A stretch of DNA of 64,000 nt from Variovorax sp. CF079 (GTDB taxonomy: Bacteria > Pseudomonadota > Gammaproteobacteria > Burkholderiales > Burkholderiaceae_C), in contig NZ_FMZU01000029.1 of assembly GCF_900101545.1 (NCBI RefSeq), positions 1 to 64,000 on the forward strand, in the 5' to 3' direction. Position 1 is the first letter of the stretch; each line of letters opens with the position of its first letter. Position numbers and translations under genes: made by a program. The notes below the pieces were generated by a model. That model did not search any database. It worked only from the letters and a program-made list of their open reading frames with translations, and was not told where the DNA came from. Shown here one piece after another: positions 59,467 through 64,000 of this stretch.

Positions 59467-60378
59467 CTATTGGCTCTTCTTCTGCTTGGATTCGGTCGGG
59501 CGAGCTTGCTGCCCCAAACGCTCCTGAAAAAACTCAATAAAGCGCTGCGTCTTCGCCGGCAGCAAGCGAGTTTCGGTCAGGGCATAGACCGGTATCGATT
59601 TACCCTCCCAGTCAGGCAGTATCCGGCGCAGCCGACCAGTTGCCAGGTCCTCGGCGGCGATCTCCTGAGGCAGCAATATCACGCCCAGATCCAGCGTCGC
59701 CAAGCGCCGGAACATGCCGACGCTGTTGACATGAAACCGCCCCCCGACTTCGACCTCGACGGTTTCTGCTTCACGATGCAGTGTCCACTTGCCTGCCTTG
59801 GGAAAGCCCAGGCACTCGTGCTGCGCCAGGTCGGCGGGCTGCGTTGGCTCGCCCGAGAGTTCGAGGTAGCGCGGCGAGGCATAGGCCTGCACCGGCAGGC
59901 GCGCAAGCAGACGGGCGATCAGGTTCGAGTTCGCTGATTCGCCCATGCGGATGGCCACATCGAAGGGTTCGGTGACCAGGTCCACTCGCCGGGGGGTGAG
60001 GTCGAAATCGAAGGTGATGCCAGGGTAGCGGCGAGCAAACTCCGCGATCAGCGGCGCCATGTAGATCGTGGCGAAGTCCACCGGCAGCGACGCGCGCAAC
60101 AGGCCGCTCGGCTGCGCCAGCATCTCGCCGAGCTGCTCGTGTGCGATCCGCGCCTCGTCGACGATGCGCCGGCAGCGCTCGTAGTAGAGCTGCCCGGCCT
60201 CGGTCAGCTCGACCTTGCGTGTCGTGCGATGCAAAAGACGCAGGCCAATGGCTTTCTCCAAGGCGCTGATTCGCCGGGACAGGGTCGAGTTCGGCACCCC
60301 CGTTGCATCGGCCGCACGACGAAAGCTCAGCGTGTGGGCGACCTCGACAAACAAGGCCATGTCGTTCAGCAGTTCCAT
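59467..60378 (-). CDS. LysR family regulator of the SDR/OYE operon
   Basis: A 303-residue LysR protein. The helix-turn-helix is MALFVEVAHTLSFRRAADAT, GVPNSTLSRRISALEKAIGL and RLLHRTTRKVELTEAG, the form found in AaeR/DsdC-like and stress regulators of the T-R-K-V-x-L-T-E branch. It is divergent from the SDR gene (102 bases apart), which makes it the likely regulator of the four-gene operon to its right. Confidence 0.9.
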   Translation of the reverse strand: MELLNDMALFVEVAHTLSFRRAADATGVPNSTLSRRISALEKAIGLRLLHRTTRKVELTEAGQLYYERCRRIVDEARIAHEQLGEMLAQPSGLLRASLPVDFATIYMAPLIAEFARRYPGITFDFDLTPRRVDLVTEPFDVAIRMGESANSNLIARLLARLPVQAYASPRYLELSGEPTQPADLAQHECLGFPKAGKWTLHREAETVEVEVGGRFHVNSVGMFRRLATLDLGVILLPQEIAAEDLATGRLRRILPDWEGKSIPVYALTETRLLPAKTQRFIEFFQERLGQQARPTESKQKKSQ

Positions 60379-60480
60379 CCAGATTGCGCTATTTATGGAT
60401 CAATGTTTGCCAGTCTACCGTCTTTATCTCTTCAGTAGATTAATCGAAGATACGTCCATCGCATTCGTAGGAAGGTAAAC

Positions 60481-61212
60481 ATGTCCAAAGGAACCGCAGT
60501 CGTGACCGGAGCCGCCAATGGCATCGGTCAGGCCTATGCCCAAAGGCTCGCCGCCGATGGCTTCGATATTGCTGTCGCCGATGTTGTCGATGCCGCCGCA
60601 ACGCGGGCGCTTGTCGAGGCCGCCGGGCGCAGGTTTTTCTCGGCCATCGTCGATGTGACTTCGCCCGCCTCCACGCTGCAGTTCGCCACTGACGTTAGCG
60701 CCAACATGGCGCCGGTTGTCGCGCTGGTGAACAACGCCGGAATCTATCCGTGGAAGTCGTTCGAGGACACCGACTACGAGACTTGGCGCAAGGTCATGGG
60801 TGTCAACCTCGACGGCGCCTTCCTCATGTGCAAGGCCTTCGTCCCGGGAATGGTTGCACGCAGGCACGGACGCGTCGTCAACGTCGCAAGCACCACGTTC
60901 TGGCTGAACGCTCCCGAGATGACGGCCTATATCGCGAGCAAAGGGGGCGTCATCGGATTGACGCGCGCACTTGCCAGCGAAATCGGGGCATCTGGCGTGA
61001 CCGCCAACGCGATCGCACCCGGCCTGACCAATACCAAATCGATGCGCGGCGTGAACGAAGAGATCTACGAGTACCTGCCGAAACAGCAGGCGATCCCTCG
61101 AGTGATCGAACCTCAAGACCTGGTGGGGGTGGTCTCGTTCCTCTGCTCATCAGATTCCGCGTTCGTCACCGGTCAGACCATCGTCGCAGATGGTGGGCAA
61201 GTGCGGGTTTGA
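60481..61212 (+). CDS. Short-chain dehydrogenase/reductase
   Basis: A 243-residue SDR. The cofactor motif is TGAANGIG (9-16) and NNAG is at 84-87. The active site is Ser about 137 (NVASTTF), Tyr150 and Lys154 (AYIASKGG). Ends with FVTGQTIVADGGQ, the usual tail of classical SDRs. AGGAAGG precedes the ATG. First gene of an operon with an Old Yellow Enzyme, a pirin and an isochorismatase-fold protein. Oxidises or reduces an alcohol or ketone; the substrate is unknown. Confidence 0.9.
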   Translation: MSKGTAVVTGAANGIGQAYAQRLAADGFDIAVADVVDAAATRALVEAAGRRFFSAIVDVTSPASTLQFATDVSANMAPVVALVNNAGIYPWKSFEDTDYETWRKVMGVNLDGAFLMCKAFVPGMVARRHGRVVNVASTTFWLNAPEMTAYIASKGGVIGLTRALASEIGASGVTANAIAPGLTNTKSMRGVNEEIYEYLPKQQAIPRVIEPQDLVGVVSFLCSSDSAFVTGQTIVADGGQVRV

Positions 61213-61261
61213 CGCCGGCCTCGCCATCTTCTTCCCTCCCTCACATCCCAAGGAATTCACC

Positions 61262-62332
61262 ATGAGCCAATTGCTCACCCCCGTTCGTATCCGCCGCTTC
61301 ATTGCTCCCAACCGTCTCGTCATGGCGCCCATGACTCGCTCCCGCGCCGACGGCGACGGCGTTCCGAGCGACCTGACCGTCACGTACTACGCCCAGCGCG
61401 CCAGTGCCGGCCTCATCATTTCCGAAGGCGTGTTTCCGTCCGCCATGGGCAAGGGCTATGTGCATACGCCCGGCATCGAAACCGAGGCTCAGGTTGCCGC
61501 CTGGAAGAGGGTGACCGAGGCCGTGCACGCCCGCGGCGGCCGCATCTTCATGCAACTGATGCATTGCGGCCGGGTCTCGCATCCCTCGCTGCTCGATGGC
61601 GCAACGCCCGTAGCCCCCTCGGCCGTCAAGCCCGAGGGCCAGGCATGGACTCCCGCTGGCCAGGTCGATTTCGTCACGCCCCGTGAGCTCAGCCTGACCG
61701 AGATCGCCGGCGTCATTGACGACTACGCCCAAGCCACCCGCCGTGCCATCGATGCGGGCTTCGACGGTGTGGAACTGCATGCGGCCTCCGGGTACTTGCC
61801 AGAACAGTTCCTCTCATCGGGCAGCAACCAGCGTCAAGACCTGTACGGCGGTTCGGTCGAGGGTCGCGCCCGCTTCGTGCTCGACGTGCTGGATGCGATG
61901 GCTGCAGAGGCTGGTGCCGACCGCGTCGGCATCAAGATTTCGCCGGAGATGAACTACAACAGCATCACGGATGCTGCGCCCCAGGAGACCTACGCCTATC
62001 TGGTCGACCAATTGCGTGGTTGGGGCCTGGCTTATCTGCATGTCGCTCTATTCGGTGCGAAGTTCGACTACCACGCTCTGCTTCGTCCGCGCTTTGAAGG
62101 CGCCTACCTGATCGGTGGTGGTCTCACCCAGGACAGCGCCGAGAGTGTGCTGTCCGAGGGCAAGGCCGACGCGACCGTGTTCGGCAGCGCCTTCCTCGCG
62201 AACCCGGACCTGCCGGAGCGCTTCCGCCAAGGCGCCGCGCTCAACGCACCGGACCGCAACACCTTCTTCGCGCCGCCCACCGCCAAGGGATACATCGACT
62301 ATCCGGCGTTGGCCATGGCCGAAGTCGCTTGA
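61262..62332 (+). CDS. Alkene reductase, Old Yellow Enzyme family
   Basis: A 356-residue FMN-dependent ene-reductase. Features are VRIRRFIAPNRLVMAPMTRS, the HCGRVSHPS strand, and the active-site and FMN segments FDGVELHAASGYLPEQFLSS and SNQRQDLYGGSVEGRARF. Note that HAASGY replaces the common H-G-A-N-G-Y, so the substrate-binding His/Asn pair is altered. It reduces activated C=C bonds with NAD(P)H. The ATG at 61262 follows a gap of 49 bases after the SDR. Confidence 0.9.
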   Translation: MSQLLTPVRIRRFIAPNRLVMAPMTRSRADGDGVPSDLTVTYYAQRASAGLIISEGVFPSAMGKGYVHTPGIETEAQVAAWKRVTEAVHARGGRIFMQLMHCGRVSHPSLLDGATPVAPSAVKPEGQAWTPAGQVDFVTPRELSLTEIAGVIDDYAQATRRAIDAGFDGVELHAASGYLPEQFLSSGSNQRQDLYGGSVEGRARFVLDVLDAMAAEAGADRVGIKISPEMNYNSITDAAPQETYAYLVDQLRGWGLAYLHVALFGAKFDYHALLRPRFEGAYLIGGGLTQDSAESVLSEGKADATVFGSAFLANPDLPERFRQGAALNAPDRNTFFAPPTAKGYIDYPALAMAEVA

Positions 62333-62343
62333 GGCAGGCTGTC

Positions 62344-63168
62344 ATGACCACGACCGCCCGCATGCATCGCGCCAACCGGGGAAGCCATTTCCGGGCCTAT
62401 GGCCTGCATGGCTCCGATCCGGCGCAATTCGATCCCTTCATGGGCATCGACCATGCCTGGATGAGTGCGCCCACGTTCCCGCCGCACCCGCACGCCGGGT
62501 TCTCCGCGGTGACCTATCTGTTCCTCGACTCTGAGACTGGCATTGCCAATCGCGACTCGCAAGGGAACAGGACGCTGATCCAGCCGGGCGGCCTGCATTG
62601 GACTGCGGCCGGGCGCGGTGTGGTTCACGAAGAGAACCCAGCGGTGTTTGGAAGTACCGTGCACTTGCTGCAGATCTTCGTCAATCTCCCCCGGGAACGG
62701 CAGGACGCGGCGCCGTTTGCGCTGAGCCTGGCGCCGCAGGACGTGCCGGTGGTCCAGCGCCCCGGCGCACGGGTCCGCGTTCCCTTGGGCAGCTTTGGCG
62801 GCGCGCACTCCCCGCTGGCGCCTCCGACCGATGTCACCTTGCTGGACATCTCGCTGGAGGCGGGCGCTGAACTGGAGCTGCCATTGGCCGCGGGACAGCG
62901 AGCCTTCGCCATGCCGATCTTCGGCAGCGCGGAGCTCAATGGCGAGAGCTTCAGCCTCGACAACCTCGGTGTCCCGATCCTTCCTGTCGTGCGCGAAGCG
63001 ATGACGCACAAGCTCGTCGCCAAGCCTGGCGGGGCCAAGGTCGCCGTGTTCATCGGCGAACCGCTGCACCAACCCGTGCTTTCGAACGGCCCTATGGCCT
63101 TTGCGAGCCAAAAGAGTCTGACCGCGGCAACCGCCGCTTACCACCGCGGCGACTTGGGACAGCTGTAA
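62344..63168 (+). CDS. Pirin family protein
   Basis: A 274-residue bicupin. The N-terminal cupin metal ligands are His48 and His50 (PPHPHAGFSAVTYLF), His95 and Glu97 (GRGVVHEENPA), as in pirin and the quercetinase-like YhhW. The C-terminal cupin lacks ligands. The ATG at 62344 is 11 bases after the OYE stop, so the genes are co-transcribed. Possible role: dioxygenase or redox sensor for a quinone or phenolic made or reduced by the neighbouring reductases. Confidence 0.88.
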   Translation: MTTTARMHRANRGSHFRAYGLHGSDPAQFDPFMGIDHAWMSAPTFPPHPHAGFSAVTYLFLDSETGIANRDSQGNRTLIQPGGLHWTAAGRGVVHEENPAVFGSTVHLLQIFVNLPRERQDAAPFALSLAPQDVPVVQRPGARVRVPLGSFGGAHSPLAPPTDVTLLDISLEAGAELELPLAAGQRAFAMPIFGSAELNGESFSLDNLGVPILPVVREAMTHKLVAKPGGAKVAVFIGEPLHQPVLSNGPMAFASQKSLTAATAAYHRGDLGQL

Positions 63169-63221
63169 CAGGCCGCCACACCCCGGGGCATGTGCCCCAT
63201 TTACTTCCCAGGAGATACATC

Positions 63222-63827
63222 ATGAAGGTTGAACGATTCACTGCCGACAACGCCGCCTTGCTGCTGATCGACCATCAGGTCGGCACCATGCAACTGATCA
63301 AGAACATCGACCGCGAACTTGCAGCCAAGCAGTCGATTGCGCTGGCCAAGATGGCGAAGATCCTCGGCATGCCGGTCGTGATTACGTCCAGTCAGGAAGA
63401 TCACGCCCAAGGCCCGATTCTCCCGAAGATCGCCGAGATCCTTCCCGAAGCGCACGCGGCACGGGTCAAGCGCCCCGGCGTGGTCAACGCCTGGGCCTAC
63501 CCCGACTTCCGCGATGCGGTGCTCGCCACGAAGCGCAAGAACCTGATCATGGCGGGCGTGACCACCGATGTTTGCCTGATCTTCCCGTCCATTGACGCTG
63601 CGCTCGAAGGCTTTGCCGTGCAGGCCGTGATGGATGCTTCGGGATCGCCCAGCGATCTTTCCGAAGAGTTCTCCCGCCAACGTATGCACGATGCGGGCGT
63701 CGTGCTCACCGCCACCAATACGCTCATGGCAGAGATCGCACAGGACTGGTCCACGCCCGTCGGTCAGCAGCTGATCGGCTTGTTGTTCAGCGATGTGTTC
63801 CCGGCCCTGGGTGCCGGCATCGCTTGA
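63222..63827 (+). CDS. Isochorismatase-fold cysteine hydrolase
   Basis: A 201-residue hydrolase. The catalytic triad is Asp17 (ALLLIDHQVG), Lys83 (ARVKRPGVVNAW) and Cys118 (GVTTDVCLIF), with the cis-peptide in GVTTD. GGAGATACATC precedes the ATG. Related enzymes (YcaC-like, nicotinamidase-like) hydrolyse amides or act on unknown substrates. It is the last visible gene of the operon, 53 bases after the pirin gene. Confidence 0.9.
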   Translation: MKVERFTADNAALLLIDHQVGTMQLIKNIDRELAAKQSIALAKMAKILGMPVVITSSQEDHAQGPILPKIAEILPEAHAARVKRPGVVNAWAYPDFRDAVLATKRKNLIMAGVTTDVCLIFPSIDAALEGFAVQAVMDASGSPSDLSEEFSRQRMHDAGVVLTATNTLMAEIAQDWSTPVGQQLIGLLFSDVFPALGAGIA

Positions 63828-64000
63828 ACCACGCCTGAAAGCCGCCGCATCGAGCAGATGCTGCCGGCCTTCACCTGCGGCCAGCCGATACGGCTTCCTG
63901 GTGAGCGCGAGAGGCGCTCCCGGTTTTGCATCGTCAGCAGACCTTCGTGAGCCAGTGCAAACCGGCACGGCGGTCTTCACATTCCGGTGAACCACTGAAG
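63828..64000. other. Window end, no gene recognised
   Basis: 173 bases after the isochorismatase-fold gene. No clear hairpin with a T-run, and no frame with recognisable protein features. Confidence 0.4.

Overview
The window looks like a chromosomal stretch from a high-GC betaproteobacterium of the order Burkholderiales, most likely a Comamonadaceae (Variovorax-like) or Bordetella-like soil organism. The basis is the very high GC at third codon positions, five intact Bug-type (tripartite tricarboxylate family) periplasmic receptors with no TctA/TctB partners, a TRAP transporter, a branched-chain-amino-acid-type ABC transporter and many catabolic operons, each with its own LysR, GntR, IclR, MarR or TetR regulator. 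The genus is an inference; there is no rRNA or tRNA gene in the window.

Layout. 1-3650 is a worn accessory region: the N-terminus of a Fic-like gene, an EthD-domain protein, a YlcI/YnfO-ParE-like toxin-antitoxin pair, frameshifted remnants, a small lipoprotein, and broken GNAT and SDR genes. 3650-6040 holds a B3-type metallo-beta-lactamase fold lipoprotein and a Bug receptor. A group II intron that has lost its maturase gene (about 6052-6735) lies antisense, just upstream of that receptor. 6933-10485 is a Bug/TetR/cyclase/FAH-hydrolase operon with a palindromic operator candidate. An IS110 remnant follows.

11236-20799 is a divergent unit: an FCD-GntR regulator facing an eight-gene operon (substrate-binding protein, LivHMGF, an N-carbamoylase-type zinc hydrolase, a second substrate-binding protein and an MlrC/M81 peptidase). 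21295-35540 is a large second divergon. Leftwards run dihydropyrimidinase/hydantoinase, a racemase-like protein lacking the catalytic cysteines, Bug, IclR, TRAP (DctQ, DctM and two tandem DctP), amidase, two hydratase-family proteins and a class V aminotransferase. Rightwards run a maleate-isomerase/arylmalonate-decarboxylase-like enzyme and an FCD-GntR regulator. A cluster of GTCGAC sites lies between the two arms. Together the two divergons encode hydantoinase, racemase-like and carbamoylase functions plus three kinds of importer, which suggests import and hydrolysis of a cyclic ureide or amide.

35586-48457 is mixed: an IS630 remnant, a Bug/alpha-beta-hydrolase operon opposite a MarR regulator, a truncated TerC gene, a flavin amine oxidase next to an 1149-residue cyclase-AAA-TPR protein, a cupin-like protein and a DnaJ-like protein. 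48458-50372 has a cytochrome P450 beside a broken AraC regulator gene. 50491-58480 is a tightly coupled meta-cleavage operon: extradiol dioxygenase, class II aldolase/adducin-type putative decarboxylase, semialdehyde dehydrogenase, hydratase, decarboxylase, tautomerase, acetaldehyde dehydrogenase, aldolase and Bug receptor, with a divergent LysR. Its gene content fits distal cleavage of a 2,3-dihydroxybenzoate-type acid better than cleavage of plain catechol. 59467-63827 has a LysR gene divergent from an SDR/OYE/pirin/isochorismatase-fold operon.
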